NCBI RefSeq assembly: GCF_900113375.1
Contig: NZ_FOPC01000001.1
Coordinates: forward strand, 310,001-374,000
Direction of reading: 5' to 3'
From: Algoriphagus hitonicola
GTDB taxonomy: Bacteria > Bacteroidota > Bacteroidia > Cytophagales > Cyclobacteriaceae
DNA length: 64,000 nt
Shown: positions 8,601 through 18,181 of the stretch, piece after piece
How positions within the stretch are numbered: the stretch's first letter is position 1
Layout: each line of letters opens with the position of its first letter
Position numbers and translations under genes: made by a program
Notes under the pieces: generated by a model
The model's input: only the letters and a program-made list of their open reading frames with translations
Told to the model about the DNA's origin: nothing
Database searches by the model: none

Positions 8601-9458
8601 TTAATTCGCTATACCAGGGATTAATCTCGCTACCATAATTCCCGATTGACTTCGATTTCCAGCCAAGTAATCGTGCAGTGGTTTTTCGGAGATCTCTACT
8701 TCCTTGTTGGCAGAGCTGGCATGCATCAGGTGAATGCGACCATTTTGCTCGACGGCAAATCCCACATGTACCATATCCAAATTGGAAATGGAAGTGGTAA
8801 TTGCAATCAAGTCTCCAGATTGGATTTGATTTTCAACTACACTAATTTGATCTTTTGGGATGAAATAATAGTCTCGGATTCGAATGGAGGCTTCGATATT
8901 TTGCAACTGCTCCACGTATTCCCGGTTGCTGAGCTGGGAGTAAAACTGTGGATTTTCACTCATAAAGGTGGGCTTGTTTTCATAAGGAATTCCATCGATT
9001 TCTTCAGTGATATCTTTGAGAATGCCCTTTTTAGCATTGACAGCCATCCAGTCCGAGAAATAATGAAGACGTGAGGGGTAGCCCTGATTCAAACCTTCTC
9101 GATAGCGGATGTATTCCAGTTCCTGCTCAAAAGTTTCGAAATCATTTTCCCCTCGCTGAGTCATTCGAGCTAGGGTCACTACGGTTTCCAGATAGGTCGT
9201 GCAGTCCACGCCTTGTAGGTCAATGACGAGCTGTTCGGGACCGGGGATTTCCAGTGTTTTTTCCACATAAGGAGTGCCTCTAAAGCTTTTTCCAATGTCG
9301 ACAACGAGCTCGTTTATCGTTTGCGTTCTAGGGTCGAAACTGGGAAGGAGTTCTAATGCTTGATCTAATCTAGTCCTAGACTCCGGAGTACAGACAGTTT
9401 GTGGCGAGCCAAGAAAGGGAACAAGAATTAGCACGAGGAAAAAAAGAATAGACTTCAT
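8601..9458 (-). CDS. DUF1460 family NlpC/P60-like amidase, secreted
   Basis: Probable periplasmic cysteine hydrolase of the DUF1460 family, related to NlpC/P60 and thought to act on cell-wall peptides or amides. It has a signal peptide (about residues 1-20), the conserved VDCTTYLE motif with the likely nucleophile Cys86, the GYPSRLHYFSDW segment, and a C-terminal GDLIAI...HVGF block that supplies the catalytic His. Length 285 matches the family. It may share a transcript with the PIG-L gene downstream. The family has structural but little biochemical characterisation, so the substrate is inferred. Confidence 0.82.
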   Translation of the reverse strand: MKSILFFLVLILVPFLGSPQTVCTPESRTRLDQALELLPSFDPRTQTINELVVDIGKSFRGTPYVEKTLEIPGPEQLVIDLQGVDCTTYLETVVTLARMTQRGENDFETFEQELEYIRYREGLNQGYPSRLHYFSDWMAVNAKKGILKDITEEIDGIPYENKPTFMSENPQFYSQLSNREYVEQLQNIEASIRIRDYYFIPKDQISVVENQIQSGDLIAITTSISNLDMVHVGFAVEQNGRIHLMHASSANKEVEISEKPLHDYLAGNRSQSGIMVARLIPGIAN

Positions 9459-9630
9459 TTTCTGGAAAGTTCTGGTTCTAAGCGAAGGTAGGGAATTGTG
9501 GTGTTTTGTCCTTGAAACGAAGGGGAGTTCCGAAATAATTTATTTGTCAATTAATGTCAAAAACATTTTTTTTTACTCGAATTGATTTCTAACTCTTAAT
9601 TTTAAACCAATCATTTCATCCTACTAAGTC

Positions 9631-12600
9631 ATGCAATTTTTAACCCCAAATCAAAGTCAGCTTCTCAATCGATTGATCAGCAAATATCCCAATATTTTAA
9701 TGGAAAGGGGAGAAAATATTTATTTTAGAGGTCAGGTCCATTTGCTTGAAGAAGAAGAGGATGAATATCCCTTTGAGGATTTTGCCTTTCTAGTGGAGGG
9801 GAGCTCAGGAAATGAATACAGCGTAGATCTTACGCTAGATCTAGACAAACCCCGAAAGACCCCGAGTTTCTATGAAGACACCTTTTGTGATTGCCCTTAT
9901 TTTGGGGATCATGCTAAGTGTAAACATGTGGCAGCGGCCATGATTTTTCTCTTCAATATGGAAGTCAATGACCCACAGTTGGGTTTTTGGGGATCCACAG
10001 AATTTAAAGCTAAACCAAAAGGAAAAGAAAAACCCAGCTATCCTACCGAGTTCATTGTCGAAAAGGATGAAATTTCAAAAATATCGGAGCTATTGCCTTC
10101 ATTTGAAAAAGAAGCAAGGCACAGAATTTACCAAATTCAGTTTAGACCTGATGGAATCAGGTATGCATTAGAATTGCAGTTTTACCCGATAGAGATTGGG
10201 GTTCGGTATAATGAAAAAACCGGGGCATTGAAATTAACCTATACTGAAAGCTACTCCAGTGTTATTCCAGCGGTTTACACTTTTTTGAAAGAACGGTTTG
10301 GAGATTATTATCAAGATTATTGGTTTTTGACCGAGTCTTTGAGAAATCAAGTGAGAAGAGAAAAACTTCAGGTATTGGGCTTTAATTCTCCCTCCAAAAA
10401 GGATTTGGAGCAGGTTGACTTTACCTTAAGGGGGGATAAAATTGATTTTAACTTTTCAGGATCACTTTCTGGATTGATGAGTGCAGAAAATATTCTGGCT
10501 AAATTAAAAGCATTCAATCAAGATCCGATGGCAGCTTTCCCAGCTAAAATGGAAGAGACTCCTATTACCAAGGAAGTTGGACTTTACAATCTTGGGATGG
10601 TTTTTCGGATTGGATTTCATTCAGAGTTTGGCGGTGTGATTCCAATTATTGGAAAGCCCAAAAAGTATGACCCGACAGGAATCGAAACTCGGCTGGATGT
10701 CCTCAGTGATCCATTTGATCCTAGATTGAAATCTCAAGAAGGGGTAGAATCTTTACTGCTACTGGCTGATTCGATCAATACAAGGATTGATGGAGATAAA
10801 GAAGCACTTTGGAAATCGCTTACCTCACTAGTGGATCGAATTCAGGGAAAGGTTCCGGTTTTTCGATTTTCAATTTATGAGCTTCGCAAAAATTTTTCTA
10901 AACGAGACTTGGAAGGCCCGTTGGAAATCGAAGAAGTGAATGCAGCCATGAAGCTGACTCTCCTGGGGAAACTTTATGAACTTAAACTCATCATTAGTAC
11001 CGAAGAGAAAGAATACGATTTGGGTCAAAGCGACAATCAATTCAAATTTGGAAATGGAATCGGTATAGATGGTAATAAAAAGCTGCTTTTTCTGAGAAGT
11101 TACACCATTCTGAAAGGAATAGAGATCCTCCGTCCTTTGATTCCGCTTCGATTTGTGGAGTCGGATCTTCCCTTGCTATTTGAGAAAATCATTCACCCGT
11201 TGAGCCAATTTCTACCTTTTCAGGATGAGACGGATTTCCTGAATTTCGAGGTTCGGGAGTTGAAAATTGAAGAACAGTTGTACTTTTCTCAGGCAGGTGG
11301 ACTCATAGCTCTGAAACCGATTATTCAATATGGTGAGGACTTTTGGGTCAACCCGTTAAGTTCTGAGTTGATGCTGGATAAAGAGACGGGTTTTGTGGTG
11401 GAGCGAAATTACGATGCAGAAAATGATTTCTTAGACTTTATCCAGGGGCTACATCCCAATTTTTTTGGGAGTAGACCCCTTCACAGTTTCACGATCAAAG
11501 GAGTGGATTTCGCTTCAGGAACTTGGTTTTTGGAGTCTTTTGACCAGCTTTCGGAGCGAGGTGTGAAAGTCTTTGGCACGGAGAACCTAAATATTAAGCG
11601 TTATTCTCCTTTTGACGCCACTGTTTCCATGCAGGTCAGTTCAGGTCTGGATTGGTTTGATACTCAGATTGAGGTGAATTATGGAAAGGAGAAAGTCCCG
11701 TTTAAAAAACTGAAAAGAGCCTGGCAGGATGGGGAATCTTATATCCAGCTGGAAGATGGTAGCCTAGGGAAGGTTCCCCAAGAATGGATGAAAAAAGTTT
11801 CTAGACTACTTCGTGCAGGAGAGGAGACCGAGGAGGGAGTGAAGCTTTCTAAAATCCATTTTATGCTGATGGAGGACTTTGAAGAAAGCGAGGGCTTTGC
11901 AGAAGTGATGGCAGAAATTGAGTCAAAGAAGAAAAAAATGAAAGAATTTACCGGCTTGCCTAAAGTTCAGGTTCCCGATAAATTACAAGCTGAGCTCCGA
12001 CCTTATCAGAAATCTGGTTTGGAATGGTTAAATTTTCTGAGAGAATTTGGCTGGGGTGGTATATTGGCTGATGATATGGGCCTGGGCAAAACGCTGCAAG
12101 TGATTGCTTTATTGACGCAACTTGCCGATAAAAATACCGGTTTTCGCGGATTGGTTGTCGTTCCGACCACCCTGATTTTTAATTGGAAAAAAGAGCTTGA
12201 TCGGTTTGCTCCCCACCTAGATTACTTCATTCACCATGGAGAGCGTTACGACACCGTGGAGGAACTTTCCAAACACCAATTGGTGATTACCAGTTATGGA
12301 TTGGTCATCAATGATTTAGAAATACTGAGCCAACTGGAGTTCGACTTGATCGTCGCAGATGAGTCACAGGCTATCAAAAATACTTCTTCACTTCGGTACA
12401 AATCCTTGCTGAAGCTAAAAGGAAAGCAGCGTTTGGCTTTGACCGGTACGCCCATTGAAAACGGAATTCATGAACTTTTTGCACAGATGAATTTCACCAA
12501 TCCGGGCTTTTTCAAAACGTTTGGGCACTTCAAGGAAAATTACCTACTTCCGATAAAAAAAGGAGAGCAGGAAGTTACCCAAACCCTGAAGAAGCAAATT

Positions 12601-13371
12601 ATTCCCTTTGTCCTAAGACGGACCAAAAAGGAAGTCCTAACCGAGCTTCCAGAAAAAATGGAGGAATTTCTTTATTGTGAAATGGGTGCAGAGCAGCGCA
12701 AAATATATGAAACGTATAAGGCGCGTTATCGGGAGTTTCTCTTAAAAAAGTTTGATGAGGAAGGAGAAAACCAGTCTAAAATGTTTGTTTTGGAAGGCTT
12801 GACCAAGCTCCGTCAGATTTGTGACTCTCCCAGATTAATCGGTGAATCAAATCATCTTTCCAGTTCAAAAATTGAGGTGCTAAAAGAGCATATTTTGGAA
12901 AAAACTGGGAATCACAAAATTTTAGTGTTTAGTCAGTTCGTAAAAATGCTGGATTTGATTCAAAATGAACTTCAACAATCGGGGATTTCGTATGCGTATC
13001 TGGATGGCAAGACTTCACTAAAAGACCGCGAAAAGGAAGTGTCCAAGTTTCAATCAGATGATGAGATTCGGGTTTTTTTGATTAGTCTCAAAGCAGGTGG
13101 TACTGGGCTCAACCTGACTGCTGCTGACTATGTTTATATCGTGGATCCTTGGTGGAATCCAGCGGTAGAGAACCAAGCCATCGATCGCTGCTATCGAATG
13201 GGACAGGAAAAGCATGTCATGGCGTATCGAATGGTCTGTCAGGAAAGTATTGAGGAGAAAATCATTGCCCTAAAAGTGACCAAAACTCAATTGGCAGACG
13301 AAGTGATTGCTGAAGGGGAGGGACTTTTGGCAGGAATGGATAGGGAAACCATGTTGAATTTATTTTCCTAA
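9631..13371 (+). CDS. SNF2-family DNA helicase/translocase with N-terminal SWIM zinc finger
   Basis: Large Swi2/Snf2 ATPase (1246 residues), expected to translocate on double-stranded DNA and remodel protein-DNA contacts, as in RapA/HepA-type proteins. An N-terminal SWIM finger (Cys86, Cys88, Cys97, His99) is followed by about 650 residues of low-similarity sequence and then the helicase core: motif I DDMGLGKT at 814-821, motif II DESQ at 910-913 (a DEAH-box variant), LTGTPIENG, and C-terminal motifs including SLKAGGTGLNL and QAIDRCYRMGQ. The gene is single, not flanked by other repair or defence genes, and ends 57 bases before a convergent gene. Confidence 0.93.
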   Translation: MQFLTPNQSQLLNRLISKYPNILMERGENIYFRGQVHLLEEEEDEYPFEDFAFLVEGSSGNEYSVDLTLDLDKPRKTPSFYEDTFCDCPYFGDHAKCKHVAAAMIFLFNMEVNDPQLGFWGSTEFKAKPKGKEKPSYPTEFIVEKDEISKISELLPSFEKEARHRIYQIQFRPDGIRYALELQFYPIEIGVRYNEKTGALKLTYTESYSSVIPAVYTFLKERFGDYYQDYWFLTESLRNQVRREKLQVLGFNSPSKKDLEQVDFTLRGDKIDFNFSGSLSGLMSAENILAKLKAFNQDPMAAFPAKMEETPITKEVGLYNLGMVFRIGFHSEFGGVIPIIGKPKKYDPTGIETRLDVLSDPFDPRLKSQEGVESLLLLADSINTRIDGDKEALWKSLTSLVDRIQGKVPVFRFSIYELRKNFSKRDLEGPLEIEEVNAAMKLTLLGKLYELKLIISTEEKEYDLGQSDNQFKFGNGIGIDGNKKLLFLRSYTILKGIEILRPLIPLRFVESDLPLLFEKIIHPLSQFLPFQDETDFLNFEVRELKIEEQLYFSQAGGLIALKPIIQYGEDFWVNPLSSELMLDKETGFVVERNYDAENDFLDFIQGLHPNFFGSRPLHSFTIKGVDFASGTWFLESFDQLSERGVKVFGTENLNIKRYSPFDATVSMQVSSGLDWFDTQIEVNYGKEKVPFKKLKRAWQDGESYIQLEDGSLGKVPQEWMKKVSRLLRAGEETEEGVKLSKIHFMLMEDFEESEGFAEVMAEIESKKKKMKEFTGLPKVQVPDKLQAELRPYQKSGLEWLNFLREFGWGGILADDMGLGKTLQVIALLTQLADKNTGFRGLVVVPTTLIFNWKKELDRFAPHLDYFIHHGERYDTVEELSKHQLVITSYGLVINDLEILSQLEFDLIVADESQAIKNTSSLRYKSLLKLKGKQRLALTGTPIENGIHELFAQMNFTNPGFFKTFGHFKENYLLPIKKGEQEVTQTLKKQIIPFVLRRTKKEVLTELPEKMEEFLYCEMGAEQRKIYETYKARYREFLLKKFDEEGENQSKMFVLEGLTKLRQICDSPRLIGESNHLSSSKIEVLKEHILEKTGNHKILVFSQFVKMLDLIQNELQQSGISYAYLDGKTSLKDREKEVSKFQSDDEIRVFLISLKAGGTGLNLTAADYVYIVDPWWNPAVENQAIDRCYRMGQEKHVMAYRMVCQESIEEKIIALKVTKTQLADEVIAEGEGLLAGMDRETMLNLFS

Positions 13372-13428
13372 TTGGTTTTCGAGGGCAAACGCATTCGATT
13401 AGTTTATGGGCAGAATTTCAAATTTCAT

Positions 13429-14238
13429 CTAATCCTCTAGATTTAAAATGGATAAGGGAAGTTTATAGGCTACTTCTACCAACCAACCTTCTATTCGGAT
13501 AGTATTCGAAAAGCTGCCGGATTGAGTTCCATCGGTCCAAGAATAAGTGATTTCTCTAAGCGAGCTGGGTGCTGATAAAACGTGACTCACTTGCAGCGTT
13601 AAAAAAGAGGATTTGAATAGTTGAAGTTCTGCATGGAGACCCATTTTGTAGAAACTTTTGAAATTGGGTTCGTTTATTTTGAAATCAATAGCTATTCCCT
13701 CTGTCTGGGAAGAACCATAATATGGAAAAGGTCCGTTTTTACTGGGGCGATTTGTGGTATGGAAGATTATATTACCCGAGGCGTGAGCACCGACCCGAAT
13801 ATTTTTTTTGGAATTAACAGGAATATCGTAGCGAACTCCGAGCGGTAGAAAAAGGGAATTAAGATTGGCTTTAGTTAGGATATTTCGCTCAAGAGAACCT
13901 AACTGGTGAAGAATTTCTGAATTATGCCAACTAAAACCAAGTCCGGTTTCTAGTGATACATTGCCTAATCGATGACCATAGATGGCTTGAATAATTCCGT
14001 CCATTTCTCCGGAAATTGGAAGGTAAATATTATTTCCGTTCGTGGAAAGATGCCGGCGAAGTCCAGCCTGAACACCCCAGTAGGGACCATCTTGGAGGCT
14101 TAGTTCTTGACGGAGTTTCCGTTTTTCGTAGGTAGAAAGTTTTCCTTCAGTATAGACCGCGTGGTCTTTGACTTGGGCAGCAAGTGAACTGCTGATGAGA
14201 AAGGAAAATATAACCGGGAGGATTGATTTTAATTTCAT
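13429..14238 (-). CDS. Outer-membrane beta-barrel protein, uncharacterised
   Basis: Secreted 269-residue protein with a clear signal peptide (residues 1-21, ending LAAQ). The remainder has alternating hydrophobic/polar strands with frequent Gly and aromatic residues (GVQAGLRRHL, GNVSLETGLGFSW, LPLGVRYDIP), typical of small Bacteroidota OmpW/OMP_b-brl barrels. No catalytic motif was seen. It is monocistronic, convergent with the SNF2 gene. The barrel call rests on composition and strand pattern only. Confidence 0.65.
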   Translation of the reverse strand: MKLKSILPVIFSFLISSSLAAQVKDHAVYTEGKLSTYEKRKLRQELSLQDGPYWGVQAGLRRHLSTNGNNIYLPISGEMDGIIQAIYGHRLGNVSLETGLGFSWHNSEILHQLGSLERNILTKANLNSLFLPLGVRYDIPVNSKKNIRVGAHASGNIIFHTTNRPSKNGPFPYYGSSQTEGIAIDFKINEPNFKSFYKMGLHAELQLFKSSFLTLQVSHVLSAPSSLREITYSWTDGTQSGSFSNTIRIEGWLVEVAYKLPLSILNLED

Positions 14239-14380
14239 AGATTTTAAAATTTAAAAATTAACGGAATAAATAACTAGTTCGGTATATCCCTGAAACTATT
14301 TTTTCCAATTGAAATTAAATTCCCAAATACCTGAGCTTAGGGTTATCCTTTCCATGTTTAGGATTCTTCCAAATCAAAAA

Positions 14381-14423
14381 TGCCCAAGTCTTCCATTCGC
14401 AAGTGGATAGAATGACCTGGGCA
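14381..14423 (-). terminator. Intrinsic terminator of the Gfo/Idh/MocA gene
   Basis: TGCCCA/TGGGCA outer arms, extended by GTC/GAC with one mismatch, form a stem just past the oxidoreductase stop on the minus strand. A TTTTTG run follows on that strand. Confidence 0.65.
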
Positions 14424-14432
14424 AATGGGTGA

Positions 14433-16055
14433 TTAAACAACTACGGAGTTATCCAGCAAAATCGCATCGAGATCCTCTCCTGGCAGTGCGATGATTTGTT
14501 CGGTGCTTGGATCCCATTCGATTTTTCGGCCGATTTTGTAAGAAAGCCCTGCCATATGTGCAGTGATGGCTTCTTCGAAACCTTCCACTATACCGCAGCT
14601 TGGTGTACCTCCATTTCGGATACAACTCAACCATTCCCGCAGGTGAAGGAAGGTGGAATCCACCCGCTTTCCATCCCGGTAGGTCCAGAGTAAGCCTTTG
14701 TTGGCAAAATACTTGGCAGTGGCCGAAGTCACCGCATCCACACCATCTGCACTGGGATCGTATTGGTAGATGGGTACTACTGGGTCGATTTTCCCTTCGG
14801 CGATCATTTCCTTATATTGGGAAGAGCGGGGATCGGCATGGATCGTGAGCACATTTCCCAGTTCCATGCTTGCATCGTGTCCCATGAGGACGGTGCCTCG
14901 GTCAAATTGATTCCCCAAAGTGGCACTGTAAACCAAGCTCATTCCTTTTTCTTTTCCATTTTCCTGACTGGAACCGGTGCTGAAATCTGGAAAGTCCATA
15001 TTGACTTGCATGACATCCGGAACATTTCTCCCGTCTCTATGAGTATAGACGCCACCTGAGGCGGTGACATATTTTGGAATTCCCATGTTTAGCACACAAT
15101 TGATTCGATCATAATCATGGGTGAGCAAATCCCCCGATAAACCGGAACCGTAGGCCCACCACTTTCTCCAGCGAAAGAAATGCTCTTGGTTGAAATCCAC
15201 CACAGGGGCATTTCCCAAAAAGGCATTCCAGTCGATGGTTTCCGGAGAGGCATCCGGGTGAATCGGATATTGCCAAGCACCATTATCGTCGTTTCGATTG
15301 GTATTGGTGACGACCAAGGAAACATGGCCGAGGGTATTTTTTGCGATTGCATCCTGTGCGGTCAGGAAGCTTAATGTTTGTCTATGCTGATGTCCGACGG
15401 CAAAGACAGAATTTGGATTTCGCTGTACTGCATCACGAAGGGCATAAGTTTCTGCTATGCTATGCGTCATCGGTTTTTCGACATAGGCATGAACTCCGGC
15501 TTCGATCGCTGAGATGGACATCGGCGCATGCCAATGGTCTGGTGTGGCGATGATGATGGCATCCACTTCTCCACTGTTGATCAGGTCCAGGTGTGTTTTA
15601 TAGCGCTTGCAGGAATTTCCGTTTCGGTTGAAGGCCTCGACAGCTTTTTCCGCACGAATATCAAAAATGTCGCAGATGGCGGTAAGTTTTACATTTAGAT
15701 TTTCTTGGGCTTGGAAATCATCCAAACGGGTGTCATTGGGGTCTTTTTCGCTAGCCTTGGCCATTTCCTCGAGCCATTCCGGCGTAGCAAAACCCAAAGC
15801 TCGCATCAGTTGCTCCCCTCTAATCCCAAAACCAATCAAACCCACTCGGAGCGGTTGGCCACTCATCGGACCTGAGGCGGGTGGGGGACTGGCTTTGATG
15901 TTGAGTTTTTCGAGAAGGTATTGCTTTTCCAGTTGAGCTTGGTTGACGGTATTTAGACCTGCAGCCCAAACCGTCCCAAGGATAGGGATTCCTGCGAGGC
16001 TTTTGAGTACTTCCCTGCGGGAAAATCCGGAGAATAGTTTTTTGTCAGTTGCCAT
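14433..16055 (-). CDS. Gfo/Idh/MocA family oxidoreductase with Tat signal
   Basis: NAD(P)-dependent sugar or polyol oxidoreductase/glycosidase family protein. A twin-arginine signal (SRREVLKSLAG, Arg13-Arg14, then a hydrophobic stretch) predicts folded export with bound cofactor. The Rossmann dinucleotide motif reads GLIGFGIRG near residues 72-80 and the EKPMTHS motif follows. At 540 residues it is longer than cytoplasmic members but normal for exported Bacteroidota ones. It lies 3 bases downstream of the DoxX gene and has its own terminator, so the two form a small operon. Substrate unknown; related proteins act in glycoside or inositol catabolism. Confidence 0.88.
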   Translation of the reverse strand: MATDKKLFSGFSRREVLKSLAGIPILGTVWAAGLNTVNQAQLEKQYLLEKLNIKASPPPASGPMSGQPLRVGLIGFGIRGEQLMRALGFATPEWLEEMAKASEKDPNDTRLDDFQAQENLNVKLTAICDIFDIRAEKAVEAFNRNGNSCKRYKTHLDLINSGEVDAIIIATPDHWHAPMSISAIEAGVHAYVEKPMTHSIAETYALRDAVQRNPNSVFAVGHQHRQTLSFLTAQDAIAKNTLGHVSLVVTNTNRNDDNGAWQYPIHPDASPETIDWNAFLGNAPVVDFNQEHFFRWRKWWAYGSGLSGDLLTHDYDRINCVLNMGIPKYVTASGGVYTHRDGRNVPDVMQVNMDFPDFSTGSSQENGKEKGMSLVYSATLGNQFDRGTVLMGHDASMELGNVLTIHADPRSSQYKEMIAEGKIDPVVPIYQYDPSADGVDAVTSATAKYFANKGLLWTYRDGKRVDSTFLHLREWLSCIRNGGTPSCGIVEGFEEAITAHMAGLSYKIGRKIEWDPSTEQIIALPGEDLDAILLDNSVVV

Positions 16056-16058
16056 GAT

Positions 16059-16547
16059 TTAGAGGGTTTGGGTGGGTACGGTTGATTTCACAAAGAGTCT
16101 TTCCAAACCGAAAATTTTGGAAGTTGGAAACAAGAAAATTACCAGAAGCGCAGCTGCTTCGATGAGGTTTTTATTGATGATCCAATAGCTTCCTTCGGTG
16201 ATTCCTTGCGGATAGCCTGGAAAAGGAGGGTGGGCCAAATAATAAAGTAGGAGTAAACCTATGCCGACAATACTGGCCAAGCGGGTTTTGAATCCGAGAA
16301 TCAGCGCTATTCCAACCAAAAGCAGTGCGGTGATATTGAGCGTATCGACCATAGAAATCATGGATTCGCTGGCTAGCCAGGCAAAGAAGGATTCCAGATA
16401 AGTAGCACTGAGTAGGTAGCCTTTGGCGGTCCAAGAAGGACTGTGAAATTTGATGACGCCTTCATAAAGAAAATGCCATCCCACAAACAGTCGAAGGAAT
16501 ACTAAGGCGACCGTCTGGGTGGTGGAAAGTGGGTTAGATGGGGACAT
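16059..16547 (-). CDS. DoxX family membrane protein
   Basis: Integral inner-membrane protein of 162 residues with four predicted transmembrane segments (approximately 10-25, 58-82, 88-106 and 125-145). The opening TVALVFLRLFVGWHFLYEG is the DoxX/DoxD signature helix. DoxX proteins are linked to quinone or thiosulfate redox reactions in a few organisms, but most are uncharacterised. It is the first gene of a two-gene operon with the exported oxidoreductase, which suggests, but does not prove, that it serves as a membrane partner for electron transfer. Confidence 0.78.
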   Translation of the reverse strand: MSPSNPLSTTQTVALVFLRLFVGWHFLYEGVIKFHSPSWTAKGYLLSATYLESFFAWLASESMISMVDTLNITALLLVGIALILGFKTRLASIVGIGLLLLYYLAHPPFPGYPQGITEGSYWIINKNLIEAAALLVIFLFPTSKIFGLERLFVKSTVPTQTL

Positions 16548-16722
16548 ACTTTTGCTGAGTTTGATTGATCCTACGATGATAGTACCTTTTTCAAAAGAAA
16601 AATATGATGAAAATCAGTTGGTTAGCTGATGTTTAGGAAGGCTGTGTTTTTTGAAATTGAGTTCGAGAATTAAATCCTGTGATTTTTTACAGTGGAATAG
16701 TCTTAAACTCAAAAACTAAATC

Positions 16723-16743
16723 TCTAAACTGACGTAGTTTAGA
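16723..16743. promoter_or_regulatory. 8-bp inverted repeat upstream of a small secreted-protein gene
   Basis: TCTAAACT and AGTTTAGA flank the five-base loop GACGT, ending 27 bases before the ATG at 16771. There is no T-run, so an operator is more likely than a terminator. The regulator is unknown. Confidence 0.35.
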
Positions 16744-16770
16744 TTGATTCACTTTCCTTTCAACCTATTT

Positions 16771-17160
16771 ATGCTAAAAATTCTGCCCTTCGTTTTGTCG
16801 TTTATGATTTCTGCCATTCATTTTTCCAAAGCTCAAACCGTGGATGGTGTTGCCTTAGCAGATATCGAATCCACCTATATTGAGCTTACCAGAAGAGGAA
16901 AAATCTTTAACAGGAATATCCAGCTAGAGGTTGATTTTGGTCAGGATAGATCAAAGGGGAGAATAAACGATTCTCAGGTGACGGACGAGAATGGCAGATT
17001 AGTCGAGTTTAATTCAATGGTCGATGCACTAAATTTTTTTGATCGCCTTGGCTATGAATACATTGATCGGGCGGATGTTGGCGAAAATCAGCCCCTTCAA
17101 TATTTATTGAGAAGGAAAAAGGAAGAATTGGATCTGGCAAATAGTCCGGCTAGGGAGTAG
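16771..17160 (+). CDS. Small secreted protein, uncharacterised
   Basis: A 129-residue protein with a signal peptide (about residues 1-22, ending FSKAQ) when started at the ATG at 16771; the in-frame TTG at 16744 would add nine residues before it and is not favoured. The mature part has charged beta-like segments (TRRGKIFNRNIQLEVDFGQ) and ends in a Lys/Glu-rich helix. The SMVDALNFFDRLGYEYIDR stretch resembles small Bacteroidota proteins seen beside stress genes, but I do not recognise a named family. It converges with the DUF5995 gene 6 bases away. Confidence 0.6.
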   Translation: MLKILPFVLSFMISAIHFSKAQTVDGVALADIESTYIELTRRGKIFNRNIQLEVDFGQDRSKGRINDSQVTDENGRLVEFNSMVDALNFFDRLGYEYIDRADVGENQPLQYLLRRKKEELDLANSPARE

Positions 17161-17166
17161 GGGCAT

Positions 17167-17859
17167 TCAGAAAATCCGTAATAAATTTTCTCCTCGTTCA
17201 AAGACCTCCGATTCTTGGTTAAGGATGATTTCCTTCCGTTTTTCTGGAGATTCGGCCTCCAAAAGGAGTTCGGAAACTTCCCAAACATCACCTCGCCATT
17301 CACAAATCATTTTTGATAGAATCCATTCATCAATGGGGCCGAGCACTTTGTCCACAATTGCCAAAGAAGGAGCGATTGGTTTGATGATCCGATCCTGCAC
17401 CTCATCGATTGAAGCGTCTATGATGTGATTGACCAGTTCGTGGTCATTTTTCCGAAGCATTTTCCTGGAGATATCGCAGGAAGGCCACTCATTTTCCAGA
17501 CAGTCATAGAGTGCCAAAGGGAGATCATAGTTGATGTGGGCATTGATGCCCAAAAGTAAATTTTGGAGCACATGGGTTTCTGGATTTTTAGTAGAGTCAT
17601 GCGCTTGCTTCCATACTCGAGGAACCTCAGGATGCCCAGCTTGATACAAATCCAAGGCATCGAAATAATATTCCGAAAATCGAACCAGCAATTTACTGAC
17701 CCATATGGGGTCTTTAAAATGTTTTGCTCCGATAGCGGAATACATATTTTGGCTCATCAGGGTATAGCATTGCAAAAAAACATGTCTGCGATCGCCGGAT
17801 GTTTCCCAATCTGTTGATTCCTGATTCATCCGGTGCAGGAGTGAGGAGATGGGGTTCAT
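17167..17859 (-). CDS. DUF5995-like protein
   Basis: A cytoplasmic 230-residue, mostly helical protein without signal peptide. The segment LLLGINAHINYDLPLALYDC near residues 102-121 is the hallmark I associate with DUF5995, with a conserved His-Asn-Asp that could bind metal. A second cluster NDHELVNHIIDASIDEVQD follows. No function is established for the family. It is followed by no gene on its strand and converges with the small secreted protein. The family call is from memory of the motif. Confidence 0.6.
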   Translation of the reverse strand: MNPISSLLHRMNQESTDWETSGDRRHVFLQCYTLMSQNMYSAIGAKHFKDPIWVSKLLVRFSEYYFDALDLYQAGHPEVPRVWKQAHDSTKNPETHVLQNLLLGINAHINYDLPLALYDCLENEWPSCDISRKMLRKNDHELVNHIIDASIDEVQDRIIKPIAPSLAIVDKVLGPIDEWILSKMICEWRGDVWEVSELLLEAESPEKRKEIILNQESEVFERGENLLRIF

Positions 17860-17947
17860 GGGGTTAAAAATAGGGTTTTGCTTTGAAAAGTGGAGGGTAA
17901 TAGGTCAGTTTAAACTGGTGAAATAATGAACTAGATTATTTTTAAAA

Positions 17948-17984
17948 AAAATATCCCTCCAGAAATAAACTAGAGGGATATTTT
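17948..17984 (-). terminator. Intrinsic terminator of the XRE regulator operon
   Basis: Perfect 12-bp arms AAAATATCCCTC and GAGGGATATTTT with a 13-base loop lie directly at the stop codon of the HTH gene. On the minus strand the stem is followed by a T-rich run. Strong, nearly textbook structure. Confidence 0.85.
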
Positions 17985-18181
17985 CACTCCGGCTGATAAA
18001 AGAACAGCTGCTCGATGGGGAGTTGGAAGAGTTGGGCCATTTTGAAGGCGGTGGTCAAACTCGGGTCAAACTTTTCCTTTTCGATGGCATTGATGGATTG
18101 ACGGGATACGCCGAGGATTTCTGCCAACTCTTCCTGCGTTAATTTTCGCTCTACGCGAAGCTCACGAATTCGATTTTTCAT
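17984..18181 (-). CDS. XRE/Cro-type HTH transcriptional regulator (small)
   Basis: A 65-residue regulator consisting of little more than one helix-turn-helix: LTQEELAEILGVSRQSINAIE at about 14-34. It resembles the YgzD/SinR-like mini-regulators commonly paired with a small membrane protein. It overlaps the upstream membrane-protein gene by 4 bases (ATGA), so the two are translationally coupled. Palindromic TTTACA/TGTAAA sites upstream of the pair, and again before the lipoprotein operon to the right, are the best operator candidates. Autoregulation is inferred. Confidence 0.85.
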   Translation of the reverse strand: MKNRIRELRVERKLTQEELAEILGVSRQSINAIEKEKFDPSLTTAFKMAQLFQLPIEQLFFYQPE